Assembly (NCBI RefSeq): GCF_004801405.1
Contig: NZ_SSOB01000046.1
Span: 1 to 64,000 of the forward strand
Reading direction: 5' to 3'
Length of the DNA stretch: 64,000 bases
From: Cohnella fermenti
GTDB lineage: Bacteria > Bacillota > Bacilli > Paenibacillales > Paenibacillaceae
The position numbers and the translations under genes are program-made. Numbering within the stretch: position 1 is the stretch's first letter; the number at the start of each line of letters is the position of its first letter. Below are positions 9,301-16,153 of the stretch, one piece after another. The notes under the pieces are model-generated. The model had not been told where the DNA came from and ran no database searches. It saw nothing but the letters and a program-made list of their open reading frames with translations.

Positions 9301-12137
9301 AGCTCGACAACAACCGTGCCGGAGGCATTGCCCGTATTGGTCGCCGTTCCAATCGCGTGGCCCTGGTCGTCGTAGACGGTAATCGTAGCGCCTGCAGCCA
9401 CGCCCGTTACCGTAACGGTATTGTTCGTCGCGTTCGCAAGCACCTGATCGGCCGTTAGCTCACTGACCAGATCGTAAGTTACCGCTTGCGGCACCTTGCC
9501 GCTCTCCAGATGATCCGCCGTTACGATACTGACATAGATCGTATCGCCCATATTCGTCAAGCCGGGAACCGTCAGGCTGCCCGCGGCGATGCTCTGCGTC
9601 AACCGGCCCAGCTCATGGCCGTTCGAATCGTAAACAATGACGGTGGCGCCCTTCGGCACATTCGCGACCTTGACAGTCCCCTTGGTCCCATTGGCGGTAA
9701 TGGTGCCAACCGTAACGCCCGAAGCTTCGTCCTTCGCAACGGCAGACACCGATGCGCTCTCCGACTTGTTCAGCTCGGTGATCGTTGCCGTAATGCTGTC
9801 GCCTGCGTTCAAGCCTGCAGCAATCGCAACCTCGACTGCGGCCGACGCAGCGCCGGAGTTGGTCGCCGTACCGATAAGCGTTCCTGCGGCATTGTACACC
9901 TTCACCGTCGCACCTGCCGGCACGCTCGATACCGTAACGGTGTCCTTCGTCGCATTCGCGGTTGCACTGGTCGGCGCAACGCTTGTCTCGCTGAGCGCAG
10001 TGGCAACTTGCTTCGCGCTCTCTAGTTCGTCTTCTCGCTGTTGCGTGACGGACACTTGCTGCTCGGCTGCGAGACCGGCGGCAATCGCTACGGCAACGGC
10101 GCCTGTCTTGTCGCTTGTGTTAGCGGCTTCGCCTAGCAGAACACCGTTCGCATCGTAGACGCGAACCGTCGCGCCGGGAGCGATATTCGCCACGGTCACG
10201 GCATCCGTCGTCGCGTTGGCGGCAATCTGATCCGCCGTCAGCGATGGACTCGGCGTTTGGCCCGTGACAGCGACTTTATCGCTCTCGTATTTCTTCACTT
10301 CGATAATGGAGACCCGATAGGCGTCTCCGTTCTCGATGCCCGGCGGAGACATGTCGATGGCCGTATCGCGCGTTTGTCCCGTCCGATTGTAGATCGAGGC
10401 AATCTCATCGCCATTGCTGTCGTATACGATCACCTTGGCGCCATTCGGCACATTCTGCACCGTAATCATGTCTGTCGCGGCATTCGCGGTGACATTCACC
10501 GGATTGTCGCTCTTCTCCAGACGGGTTGTCGCTGAAGTTGGGAAGCTCTCGATTTCGTTGCTTTCCTGAATGGTCACCTTTACTTCCTGCAAATCCAGCA
10601 ATCCGCCGGCAATAGAGACAGCCAGCGGATTCGCGCTGCTGTCCGCAGTTGCTTGGCCGATCAACTGACCGGATACGGAATCGTAGACGCGAACCGTCGC
10701 ACCCGCAGGCACATCCGTTACATAGACGGTATCCTTCGTTCCGTTGGATACAATCTGATCATCCGTAAGCGCCTCGCTGCGCAGCATCGGCGTTATCGTT
10801 GTTTTGTTGCTCTCAAGCTTGGTTCCGGTCTTATACGTGATATAGATATCATCTTCGATGCTTAGATCGAATCCCAGTTGTTCAGCAGTGAGTGTAACCG
10901 CTCCGCCGGCAGTTGCAGGGAACTGAACCGGAGTGCTGTCGCTCTCGCTTCGATAGACCGAGATTATCGTATCGGCAGGCACATTGCTAAGCGTGATGTC
11001 CTGATCCGTCGCATTCGCGACAATATTGTTCGCCAGAGGCGCAGATGTCTTGCCCGCCAGCGCTACGGTTGCAGTAGAATATATGCCGCTTGGGCCTTCT
11101 GCCTTAACCGTGGAATCGCCCGTCGTCTCGCCGGACGAGACGTATACGACGGCCTTGCCGTTGGCATCCGTCGTAACCGACGACGGCTCGACAATTCCGC
11201 CATTCGTAGCCGTCACGGTAATTGGAATATTGTTCTGCCGCGATCCGCCCACTGCGGTAATATCCAGCTTCCAACTGCCGTCTTCCTGCTGCGTCTTCGC
11301 GATCGTGTAGCTTGTCGGAGCTTGCGCATAAGTGTTATTGTTCACATCGATCGGTGCATATTCGTTGGTAAAATACCACTTGGTAATATCGTGAATCTGA
11401 TAAGCGCCGCCTGTTGCAGCCGTAAAGCCTACATAAACATCGTTGGAATTCAATATCGATGTCAAATTCACATTTGTTTCCGTAAGCGTCGCCGTCGCCG
11501 GCCTCGTGCTGGAATTTTTGTTGACCCGAACCTCAATCGTCTTGGTGGCGCCATTATAGTCAACCCAAGCGTGAATCGTGCCGGACTTCATATTTAATGT
11601 GTCAGTTGGCAAACTCACTACTTTGTTCGAGCCCAGAACGCCGTTGATGTCGACTCCGATGTGGTTGGCGTCCGGCTCCGTCAAGGACGGACCATTATTC
11701 CAGGTGTCGAACTCAATGCCGACGCTTTGCGGAATGCCTTGGTAGCCCATCCCCCCGCCGGCCGCTCCCGCAGAGTTCGAATAGGTTTGCACCGTGAACA
11801 CGATGCCGTCGGCCCAGCCCACGGTATATCCTCCACCGCTTGACAATTCAAACGTAAAGTAAGAGCTAAAGGAACGATCGTCCTTCAACGATACGCGCTC
11901 CACATTAAAAGCGGTCCCCCATTGCTGTTCTGCTGCAGGCGTCAACCTTAAACGGTTGCTAGAATATACCGTGCTTCCGTTTATTTTCATCCTGCCGTCA
12001 TTGCTGAACGAGTCGTACTTAAACGTAATAAAACCGTCAGTGGCTGCATGAACGGTATTTCCCGATCCGGGAATGGCAACCTGGAAAATCAAAAGAAACG
12101 CCAGAAACGGTACGATGAATCTTCTCAAGCTTATCAT
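345..12137 (-). CDS. Giant S-layer-anchored lectin/Ig-repeat surface protein (3930 aa)
   Basis: The ATG at 12137 is chosen over the ORF start 25 codons upstream because GGAGGAAGGAG lies just ahead of it and a signal peptide (about residues 1-31) follows. Residues about 32-264 look like a legume (L-type) lectin: EFDTWNN near 142-148, then HIGVDING, the expected metal/sugar-site motifs. About 265-365 is an invasin-like Ig domain. Then come 34 repeats of 80-100 residues with core VPAGATVxVYDxxGNxIGTATN, resembling Big_6-type Ig domains, then an Ig-like segment, a linker and three SLH domains in the last 210 residues. SLH domains bind pyruvylated wall polysaccharide, so the lectin would be held far from the cell on a repeat stalk. 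Likely role: adhesion to glycans (inference). Monocistronic, with its own terminator. Confidence 0.9.
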   Translation of the reverse strand: MISLRRFIVPFLAFLLIFQVAIPGSGNTVHAATDGFITFKYDSFSNDGRMKINGSTVYSSNRLRLTPAAEQQWGTAFNVERVSLKDDRSFSSYFTFELSSGGGYTVGWADGIVFTVQTYSNSAGAAGGGMGYQGIPQSVGIEFDTWNNGPSLTEPDANHIGVDINGVLGSNKVVSLPTDTLNMKSGTIHAWVDYNGATKTIEVRVNKNSSTRPATATLTETNVNLTSILNSNDVYVGFTAATGGAYQIHDITKWYFTNEYAPIDVNNNTYAQAPTSYTIAKTQQEDGSWKLDITAVGGSRQNNIPITVTATNGGIVEPSSVTTDANGKAVVYVSSGETTGDSTVKAEGPSGIYSTATVALAGKTSAPLANNIVANATDQDITLSNVPADTIISVYRSESDSTPVQFPATAGGAVTLTAEQLGFDLSIEDDIYITYKTGTKLESNKTTITPMLRSEALTDDQIVSNGTKDTVYVTDVPAGATVRVYDSVSGQLIGQATADSSANPLAVSIAGGLLDLQEVKVTIQESNEIESFPTSATTRLEKSDNPVNVTANAATDMITVQNVPNGAKVIVYDSNGDEIASIYNRTGQTRDTAIDMSPPGIENGDAYRVSIIEVKKYESDKVAVTGQTPSPSLTADQIAANATTDAVTVANIAPGATVRVYDANGVLLGEAANTSDKTGAVAVAIAAGLAAEQQVSVTQQREDELESAKQVATALSETSVAPTSATANATKDTVTVSSVPAGATVKVYNAAGTLIGTATNSGAASAAVEVAIAAGLNAGDSITATITELNKSESASVSAVAKDEASGVTVGTITANGTKGTVKVANVPKGATVIVYDSNGHELGRLTQSIAAGSLTVPGLTNMGDTIYVSIVTADHLESGKVPQAVTYDLVSELTADQVLANATNNTVTVTGVAAGATITVYDDQGHAIGTATNTGNASGTVVVELSIDLADGASVFVAKKDSNKSVSEPIEIFAANEQSATPTAVVANSSTDTVTVKNVPAGATVTVYDDEEMQNVIGHAENTGNEPKTVVVEIVDGLNDQEPVYVTLTEANKKESEPAVSTAKPDGDSAIIGAIAADGINGTVTVEDVPAGATIIVYDANGNELGRLTQGGTAGDLTLSGLSGLGDTVYVSITLPNQLESSKVAQAVDYGQSSKLDSEQVSVNATSDEATVANVPAGATVTVYAEDGTIVLGTATNEGTGPSTVIVSLAPGVEDGDTVQITLKEHSKRESEPLEATAEYDPSNVPLTVIANATADTVAVDLVPAGATVTVYDEDGTTVLGTAVNNGSTAGPVVVNIDAPGLEPGDVVQVSVKETNKSESGLTASTALAASDSLSADDVEANGTAGTVTVHDVPANATVIVYDKDGRELGRLTQGDDAGDLTLSGLGDLGEQIYVSIAEEGKLASEAVPYTVVYTTSESLQDGQVAANATRDTVTVTDVPVGATIIVYNAGGDEIGRAVNEGANAGDVIVAIAEPGLANNETIGVAIQEPNKNISDPIDVKAEYEPSAAPTDAEVNATSNKVSVAGVPAGAAVTVYNADDEVIGTGVNSASSTAAIVILLNDGVELEDGDTVSITITEVDKSESEPGSFTARVESSQLDADDISADGTKGQVTVDGVPAGATVNVYDADGNLIGTVTNTGDDAATVVVTITVDIADDETVSVTLTEAGKAESEPVPINLGYDQSPSLDADRIYADATNDQVTVSDVPAGATIYIYSAGGSLLGSIANTGVDAADLTVKLAAPGLAVGDTVNVSIQEAGKRESAKTTATAKANQSKALVEQQVTVNAATDQITIREVPAGSTVRIYDSTGKLLISRKNTTSGETTLSIAMSPGFDAGAQFQLSLTELNKEESAKLTVTALGQSAKLLPTQIVDIDTREGTVQVQQVPPGATVVAYDEAGNEIGRATNTSTGDAEVIINGEGPLAGSPIRLTIIEAGKLESVPLDVVITQSATLAADQVVSNGTKNVVYVTNAAEGAIVRVYDQATGDLIGQAVATGGADPLAVSIAGGLADLQVVAVTIKEKQKAESQPVAVTTRLEKSANPVKVDANATTDRITVKQVPDNAKVIVYDLDGDEIASITNRSGEVRDMVIDMLPQGFALGDRFAIAIVEEKKYESDKVAAIGEASASTLPADNVSADATTDRVTVADVAPGAVIRVYDANGTLIGQATNEGSTNREVTVEIAAGLADEQPVFVTAENTGEVEGTAVRVVATSDQSAALPAESITANATDDTVTVANVPAGATVKVYDEEGNVIGTATNNGSTTGTVTVTIDDGFDEADIVSVTIKEPNKSESGKTPATAQTESEWSDDYSIHADGTEGTVTVDNVPAGATIIVYDKDGNELGRLTQGEEPGSLTLEHLQGMGEEIQVSIIVEGHLESAPQQAVVDYTASGELEAITANATDDTVTVANVPAGATIKVYDDQGNLIGTATNNSGTDGPVVVTIPSGLSDGQVVDVTITEKNKAESGKSPVTAVNDQSTELPAESITANATDDTVTVTNVPPGATVTVYDKEGEVIGTATNNGGTAATVTVTIDGGLDEADIVSVTIKEPNKSESGKAEATAKTESEWPEEISIVAKGTEGTVTVDNVPAGATIIVYDQDGNELGRLTQGEESGTLTLEHLQGMGEEIQVSIIIEGYLESAPQQAVVDYTTSGDLAEAITANATNDTVTVANVPAGATIKVYDEYGNLIGMAVNNSGVDGPVVVTIPSGLKDGQVVDVTITEKNKTESDKTSATAVNDPSETPTASSITANATDNTVTVTNVPAGATVTVYDEENNVIGTATNSGGTAGTVTVTIDGGLDEADIVSVTIKEPNKSESGKAPVTVQTESAWSDEYSIHADGTAGKVTVDNVPAGATIIVYDQDGNELGRLTQGEESGTLTLEDLQGMGEEIQVSIITEGHLESAPQQAVVDYTTSGDLAEAITANATNDTVTVANVPAGATIKVYDEHGNLIGTATNNSNTDGPVVVTIPSGLSAGQVVDVTITEKNKAESAKTSATAVNDPSEQPTTSSITANATDNTVTVTNVPAGATVTVYDDENNVIGTATSSGSTAGTVTVTIGGGLDEAETVYVTITEANKAEGAPAPATSQVKSDPLTGSVSANATQDTVAIAAVPAGATIYVYNAANQLIGTLTNDGLEPADLTIAAAAPGLAGGDTVKVSVKEPGKLESSTIAVIAVLEQTASLDEAQVAVNATTDIITVKDVAPGATVRVYDSTGKLIISRKNTTSGSTTLVITMNPGFDAGDHYSLSVSEPNKQESVKLNVIARDQSSMPSSTQIESISIEQDTIVLQDIPNGATVVAYDANGNEVGRATNDSGSTGEVTIKGPITTNEMQFTLIESGKLESDKLIVDLLLTTEEQINNALRRLSVQYQVQDTWESVTNNVYVLTVGAHDTQVQWQSSKPGVVTINTPSDNRIEATVARQANDESVILTAEISKNGIAKSRTFLLIVKSASLNKTSEVVQRQVDISGGEGQEHQQQVDVNRITMSDGSKIDKAIFDASSADTFTGNPLTADSPAIIYVNEDTDPADEYAIEIPQQSVSLLANNGNSLDVRTDYAQLRISSEVLARMNESFLDLFFRIVPVKDEDVQAALNSQIPNESAVRQAASGRQVTVLGSSLEVETNYSNYSTTLFIPFAKNGIVIPTDNATSFLDSLRVYIEHSDGEKAVQQGTVVYQNDEPIGLEIVIDKFSRFTVIRLTNSPIVVGPSTPADTEDGADTEDETEQTPDTAYHSAYMRGYVDGTFRPNASISRSEMAAILFRVNELEELDSFKQLYPDVNANHWAALNIERLKELGWMVGDTNGNFRPEAGITRAEMALIIARWLKLELPAEAQSGFKDVRANHWASQAIAAVSKAGYMIGDGDGEFKPGRNLTRAEAVTIINRVLNRGPLNDTPDSSWKDVDRNYWAYGDIEEASRNHYYTKLEEGVRGEHYIDSK
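3060..5470 (-). repeat. Tandem 786-bp supermodules inside the giant gene
   Basis: Matching landmarks recur at 3079, 3865, 4651 and 5434, giving periods of 786, 786 and 783 bp. Each module encodes three Ig-like units of about 262 residues in total. The DNA similarity between copies is high, indicating recent amplification or homogenisation within the gene. Confidence 0.8.
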
Positions 12138-12237
12138 GTCTGTTCTCCTTCCTCCCTCTGATATAGCTTCCTTGCGATTCAAGCGGTGCTCTAATTCGGC
12201 TTCCTTCCCCAAAAGTTGACAGTTTTCAACATAACAT

Positions 12238-12250
12238 AGCTATGATAGCT
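12238..12250. promoter_or_regulatory. Perfect 6-1-6 inverted repeat upstream of the giant gene
   Basis: AGCTAT-G-ATAGCT lies about 100 bases before the start at 12137, in the expected promoter region. It could be an operator; no regulator can be named. Confidence 0.3.
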
Positions 12251-12271
12251 TTTAGCGCTTAACAAACGCTG

Positions 12272-12304
12272 AAAAAGACCTAGTTTCCGCAATGGAAATA
12301 GGTC
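12272..12304 (-). terminator. Minus-strand terminator-like hairpin ahead of the giant gene
   Basis: On the minus strand GACCTA and TAGGTC arms, extended by TTTCC/GGAAA, are followed by TTTTT. It lies 135 bases before the giant gene's ATG. No gene precedes it closely on this strand, so it either blocks read-through from the mhq cluster or acts as a leader attenuator. Confidence 0.55.
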
Positions 12305-12913
12305 CGCGAACTCACTTCATTTAGTGACCGGAGAATCCTCCCACCCACAGAGATCAGCGTGCCATCCGGCACGATATCCCCTCCTCCAGCTCCACATCCC
12401 CTCTCCCCTCTGCGGGCATTATGCCTCTTCTCCCGCTCGTTCAGGAGGAATGCGCCGGGAATACCCGGCGGCGGTCGCAGGATTTATCTCCATGCATACT
12501 AATTCTCATATAATCTCCCAACCTCCCCATCATCAAGCTGCGCCAATGCGATTTTTCGCATAAAATCGGCAGCCATCCGGGTTCGCCGACTCTAACGGAG
12601 GACGCATGATCCGGAAGAGGAGGAGGTTCCTGAGCCGGAGGGAGAAGAGGCCTAAGCGTCCAGAAGGGAAACCCGATCTGTGGGGCTAAAACCATCGCAG
12701 GTCCCGTCGCCTTGTCACCATGGGCAAACTTTTTCTATTTTTCATGAAGTTATCGTCTGACCTGACAACATGGCCTCCCTCTTTCTCGCCCTCCTCTCCC
12801 TTCCTCTCGCCTTCCTCTCCCCTTCCTCTGCACTCCGCACCTGCCGCTGGGCATTCGCATATTGTGCATTAACCCAGGCGTAACGCCTGCACAGCGAAGA
12901 AGGGGAAGATGGA
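12305..12913. other. Intergenic region, no gene supported
   Basis: Holds one hairpin repeat at 12543-12570 (ATGCGA-TTTT-TCGCAT, a fully paired version), a pyrimidine-rich tract at about 12770-12840 and a CAGGCG-TAA-CGCCTG inverted repeat at 12873-12887 just upstream of the next gene. Short ORFs here lack ribosome sites. Confidence 0.5.
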
Positions 12914-13774
12914 ATGCCGAAGTCTCGCGTATTAACGGAACAATCGCTGCTGAGACGCCTTCGCGGCTCTTCGGGCTCGAAGCTGTCGACGCAAGGACGG
13001 AAGAGCGGCTCCGTCAAGAAGCAGGCCCGCGCGCCCAAGGTCAAGCTCCACCGGAGCGGCTATCCGGAGCTTCTGGAGCCGCCGGTGCGCCAGATCCCGT
13101 GGTGGGTGCTGCCGGAGGATCAACAACGTATCCTCACTCCCGGCGGGGGAGGGCTCGGCGGCCTTATCGGCGGGTTGCTTAAACCGGGCGGCGGCGGTGG
13201 CGGGCCGGGGCACGATCCGGGACACGATCCCGGGCATGGACCTGAACACGATCCCGGGCATGGACCTGAACACGGACCTGGGCACGGACCTGGGCCGGGA
13301 CCTGGACCGCACCCGCATCCGCCGGGACCGGGGCCTGTACCTCCGCCGCCCCCGCCGCCTCATCCGCCGCACCCGCCCGGACCTCCGGGGCCGTTCCCGC
13401 CTCCGCCGCCAAGACCGCCCGTGCCGATTCCGATTCCCATCCCGATTCCGATCCCGGGACCGGTGCCCGTGCCGATCCCGACGCCGGGCCAGGCGTATGT
13501 CATCGTTCAGATTGACGGAGGCGCTTCATTCCCTGGCGTCACGCAGAGCGCATACGCGTATTACTATCCGGGAATTACGATCCGGCAGGCGCTGCAATCG
13601 ACCGGTCTTGTCACTTTCGGGCCGAACGGGTATATCGCCGCCGTATCCGGCATTCGCATCGGGGGCAATATCGGCGTGAGCCTGCGCTACAACGGGCGGG
13701 CCGTTCCGCAGACCCTGCTCGACATAGCCGCCGACCCGTACAGCACAATCGGCCTCGCCCTATACACCTTATAA
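12914..13774 (+). CDS. Pro/Gly/His-rich protein with C-terminal DUF4430-like domain
   Basis: 286 residues. The ATG follows an AGAAGGGGAAG ribosome site. Residues 1-75 are basic, with no signal peptide or membrane segment (motif IPWWVLPEDQQR). About 80-190 is low-complexity: GHDPGH/GHGPEH repeats, a polyproline stretch, then PIPIPIP. The last 90 residues form a compact domain (ending in RYNGRAVPQTLLDIAADPYS) that resembles the DUF4430/transcobalamin-like fold; this match is by eye. The disordered linker suggests a structural or surface role such as a spore-layer protein, but this is a guess. Convergent with mhqD and sharing its intergenic terminator. Function unknown. Confidence 0.75.
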   Translation: MPKSRVLTEQSLLRRLRGSSGSKLSTQGRKSGSVKKQARAPKVKLHRSGYPELLEPPVRQIPWWVLPEDQQRILTPGGGGLGGLIGGLLKPGGGGGGPGHDPGHDPGHGPEHDPGHGPEHGPGHGPGPGPGPHPHPPGPGPVPPPPPPPHPPHPPGPPGPFPPPPPRPPVPIPIPIPIPIPGPVPVPIPTPGQAYVIVQIDGGASFPGVTQSAYAYYYPGITIRQALQSTGLVTFGPNGYIAAVSGIRIGGNIGVSLRYNGRAVPQTLLDIAADPYSTIGLALYTL

Positions 13775-13788
13775 CCCCCGAACAGAAC

Positions 13789-13828
13789 AAGAGATGGCGC
13801 GGAATTCCGCCCATCTCTTCGTTTTATT
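13789..13828 (+). terminator. Terminator between convergent genes
   Basis: AAGAGATGG and CCATCTCTT arms with an inner GCGG/CCGC stem are followed on the plus strand by CGTTTTATTTT. It ends the Pro-rich gene and overlaps the mhqD stop region; the minus-strand side has only a weak T tract. Confidence 0.8.
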
Positions 13829-14447
13829 TTCCGCTCGTGTACCAATCTGCCGCCGCCTGGACCTCCGAGCTTGTCAGCCGATGCCCGAAGCTCTCCCAAT
13901 GCACCTTGACGTCCGCCCCGGCTCCCGCGAGCAGCGACTCCAGCTCCACCGTCTCCTGCGGCGCGCAGATCGGATCGTTCGTCCCGGCCCCGATGAACAC
14001 GTCCGTTCCGTTCAAGTCGGGCAGCGCCAGCCCGCGCAGCGGGACCATCGGATGATGCAGAATCGCCTTGCGGAAGACACCCCCATAGTGGAAAAGCAAG
14101 CTGCCAGCGATATTCGCCCCATTCGAGTAACCAACCGCCGTGAAGCGCGTACGATCCAGCTTGTATGCCTCCGCCGCCGCGTTCAGGAAGTCGTACGTCT
14201 CCTTCGTGCGGAACCTGAGGTCCTCCTCGTCGAACACTCCCTCCTCCAGCCTCCGGAAGAACCTCGGCATGCCATTTTCCAGAACGTTGCCCCTCACCGA
14301 CACAATCGCCGCTTCCGGATCGATCCGCTGCGCCAGAGGGAGGAGATCCCGCTCCGTCCCCCCCGTTCCGTGGAAAAGCACCAGCGTCGAAGCCCCGGCC
14401 TTCTTGGCCGGCTCGTAAATATGCATCATGCTCGTTAATGCGCTCAT
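13824..14447 (-). CDS. mhqD: MhqD-like carboxylesterase / alpha-beta hydrolase
   Basis: 207-residue phospholipase/carboxylesterase-family hydrolase with HGTGG (oxyanion region), the nucleophile elbow GYSNG (Ser108), Asp158 in TNDP and His189 in FGHR, so the triad is complete. Its start lies one base after the mhqO stop (TAA-C-ATG) and GGAGG precedes it by 9 bases, so translation is coupled. In Bacillus subtilis MhqD belongs to the MhqR regulon induced by catechol, methylhydroquinone and other quinone-like electrophiles; the pairing with mhqO and a MarR regulator here points to the same role. Exact substrate unknown. Confidence 0.85.
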   Translation of the reverse strand: MSALTSMMHIYEPAKKAGASTLVLFHGTGGTERDLLPLAQRIDPEAAIVSVRGNVLENGMPRFFRRLEEGVFDEEDLRFRTKETYDFLNAAAEAYKLDRTRFTAVGYSNGANIAGSLLFHYGGVFRKAILHHPMVPLRGLALPDLNGTDVFIGAGTNDPICAPQETVELESLLAGAGADVKVHWESFGHRLTSSEVQAAADWYTSGK

Positions 14448-14448
14448 G

Positions 14449-15396
14449 TTATCGATCCTCCTTCAGCACGCGGACTTCGATCGGAATCAGGCCCGACTCG
14501 ATCAGCTCGCGGTGCTTCTCGTACCAGGAAGGCAGTTGCAGCTTCTCGCCCAGATGCTCGAACGGCTCATCGTTGTCGAATCCGGGAGTGTCCGTCGCGA
14601 TCTCGAACAGGATGCCGCCTTGCTCGCGGAAGTACAGAGCGTTGAAGTATTGGCGATCCACGATCGGCGTCGGCCGGAAGCCGCCCGCTTCGACGTGCAC
14701 CCTCCAATTCTTGTGGTCGTCGTCGTTGTTCGCTCTCCACGCGATATGGTGCACCGTCCCGGCGCCGCCCGCTCCCCAGCCCATCGGCTGGGCATTGATA
14801 TCGATCACGTTGCCGATGTCGCCGATCGAGCGGAAGCGAACAAGCCCGTTCTCCTCGCCGACCTTCGTCAGGCCAAGCACATGGACCAGCGTGTGCATCG
14901 TCTGCGCCGGATTGATGCTGTAGAGCTGGGCGCCCGCGAAGCCTTTGATCGCCTTCTCGGCCGGCACGCCGCCGAACGACCACCGGCTCGCCTTGCCTTC
15001 CTCGCGCTCCACGATCTCAAGCTGCAAGCCGTCCGGGTCCTTGAACTGCAGGAACGTCTCGCCGAAGCGCTCGCTCTTCCGGGCCTCGACGCCGAGCTTC
15101 GCAAGACGCGCCTCCCAGAAGGAGAACGTCCCTGCCGGAATCGCGAACGACGTGTAGCCGACCTGACCGCCGCCGACATGGCCGATGCGCGAGCCCGGCG
15201 ACGGGAAGAACGTCATCGCGGTGCCGGGGCTGCCCATCTCGTTGCCGAAGTACAGATGGTACACCTCCGGAGCGTCGAAGTTGATCGTCTTCTTCACCAT
15301 CCGCAGCCCGAGAACTCCGGCATAGAAGTCGACATTCGCTTGCGGATCGCGGACAAAGGAAGTGATGTGGTGGATTCCTGCGGTTTGCTTGGTCAT
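14449..15396 (-). CDS. mhqO: MhqO-like ring-cleaving dioxygenase (VOC fold)
   Basis: 315 residues. The ATG at 15396 is preferred to the upstream TTG because GGAGG lies 8 bases ahead. Two vicinal-oxygen-chelate modules are visible: GIHHITSFV at the N-terminus (His9/10), and TVHHIAW (His216/217) with GGILFEIATD (Glu265) in the second half, consistent with one 2-His-1-Glu metal site. In B. subtilis the MhqA/E/O dioxygenases confer resistance to catechol and hydroquinones and are repressed by MhqR. It is followed directly by mhqD and preceded by a perfect palindrome that fits an MhqR operator. Confidence 0.87.
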   Translation of the reverse strand: MTKQTAGIHHITSFVRDPQANVDFYAGVLGLRMVKKTINFDAPEVYHLYFGNEMGSPGTAMTFFPSPGSRIGHVGGGQVGYTSFAIPAGTFSFWEARLAKLGVEARKSERFGETFLQFKDPDGLQLEIVEREEGKASRWSFGGVPAEKAIKGFAGAQLYSINPAQTMHTLVHVLGLTKVGEENGLVRFRSIGDIGNVIDINAQPMGWGAGGAGTVHHIAWRANNDDDHKNWRVHVEAGGFRPTPIVDRQYFNALYFREQGGILFEIATDTPGFDNDEPFEHLGEKLQLPSWYEKHRELIESGLIPIEVRVLKEDR

Positions 15397-15486
15397 TTGA
15401 GATTCCTCCAATGGATGATGGATTTGTGGATGTTGGCTTTGCGGGCGACGGATTTGCGGGTGATTTGATTTCGTTTGGATTACATT

Positions 15487-15502
15487 ATCTTAAATTTAAG
15501 AT
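15487..15502. promoter_or_regulatory. Perfect 16-bp palindrome, probable MhqR operator for mhqOD
   Basis: ATCTTAAATTTAAGAT is a perfect palindrome 90 bases upstream of mhqO. It resembles the known MhqR box (tATCTcgAATTcgAGATa) and overlaps a plausible -10 (GATAAT on the minus strand). Confidence 0.7.
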
Positions 15503-15525
15503 TTAGGACCGAAGAAGCGGCGCCG

Positions 15526-16098
15526 CTACCCCGACTGCGCCTTCAGGCCAAGCTTCTTGATCAGGTCGATCGCCTGCTTCTTCTCTTCCAGCGAGAGACC
15601 GTTCATCAGCCGATCGATCGCCTCCGCGTGGCTCGGGAACACCTGCTCGAACATCCTCGTTCCCTCATCCGTAATCTCGGCGAAGGTGACGCGGCGATCG
15701 TCGGGGCTCGGCACCCGCCTCAGCAGCCCGCGATTCTCCAACTTGTCGATATTGTACGTGATGCTCCCGCTCGTGACGAGAATCTTGTCGCCGATCTGCT
15801 GCAGCGGAATTCGCCCCTTATGGAAAAGCAGCTCCATCACCGTGAACTCCGTCGCCGACAGCCCGTGCTTCTTCATATCCCTAACCGCGCTGTCCATGAT
15901 CGACTTGTATGCCTTGGAGAGAACGACGAACAACTTCAGGGATACGTCCCGTTCGTGTGTGTTCTGCGCCTGCCTATTGCGATCATCCGCATTCGCTGTC
16001 GCGGTCGCGTCCGGCCCTTGCTGCATATCCGTTAAAGGCTCCCCGCTCGCTTTCCCTAATCCCGTTCCGTGTGCCGGCTCTCTGGACATCTCCTTCAC
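15526..16098 (-). CDS. mhqR: MarR-family repressor, MhqR-like
   Basis: 190 residues. A GTG start at 16098 is chosen because AGGAGG lies 9 bases ahead; the ATG at 16089 sits too close to GGAG. The first 50 residues are a poorly conserved extension. The MarR winged helix follows (LSATEFTVMELLF, QQIGDKILVTSGSITYNIDKLENRGLL, wing SPDDRRVTFAEIT). MhqR represses quinone-detoxification genes in Bacilli and is relieved by electrophiles. The palindromes on both sides suggest it controls mhqOD and itself. Confidence 0.87.
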   Translation of the reverse strand: MKEMSREPAHGTGLGKASGEPLTDMQQGPDATATANADDRNRQAQNTHERDVSLKLFVVLSKAYKSIMDSAVRDMKKHGLSATEFTVMELLFHKGRIPLQQIGDKILVTSGSITYNIDKLENRGLLRRVPSPDDRRVTFAEITDEGTRMFEQVFPSHAEAIDRLMNGLSLEEKKQAIDLIKKLGLKAQSG

Positions 16099-16137
16099 GT
16101 TGCTTCGCCTCCTCTCGTTGTTGTCTCAAATTTAATT

Positions 16138-16153
16138 ATCTTTAACTTGAGAT
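16138..16153. promoter_or_regulatory. Imperfect MhqR-type box upstream of mhqR
   Basis: ATCTTTAACTTGAGAT keeps the ATCT...AGAT ends of the operator before mhqO. It lies 40 bases ahead of the GTG start, next to a second TCTCAA...TTGAGA inverted repeat (16124-16152). Likely autoregulation. Confidence 0.5.

Noticed and set aside
6621..9458. Long plus-strand ORF (945 codons) opposite the giant gene, and similar ones at 363-2054, 2769-4703 and 4713-6350
   Set aside because: They mirror the repetitive GC-rich coding strand, are Arg-rich, lack ribosome sites and have no recognisable domains; the minus strand encodes clear lectin, Ig-like and SLH domains.
12216..12246. Plus-strand promoter TTGACA...TATGAT upstream of the giant gene
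   Set aside because: The spacer is 19 bases and no plus-strand gene lies downstream for over 650 bases.
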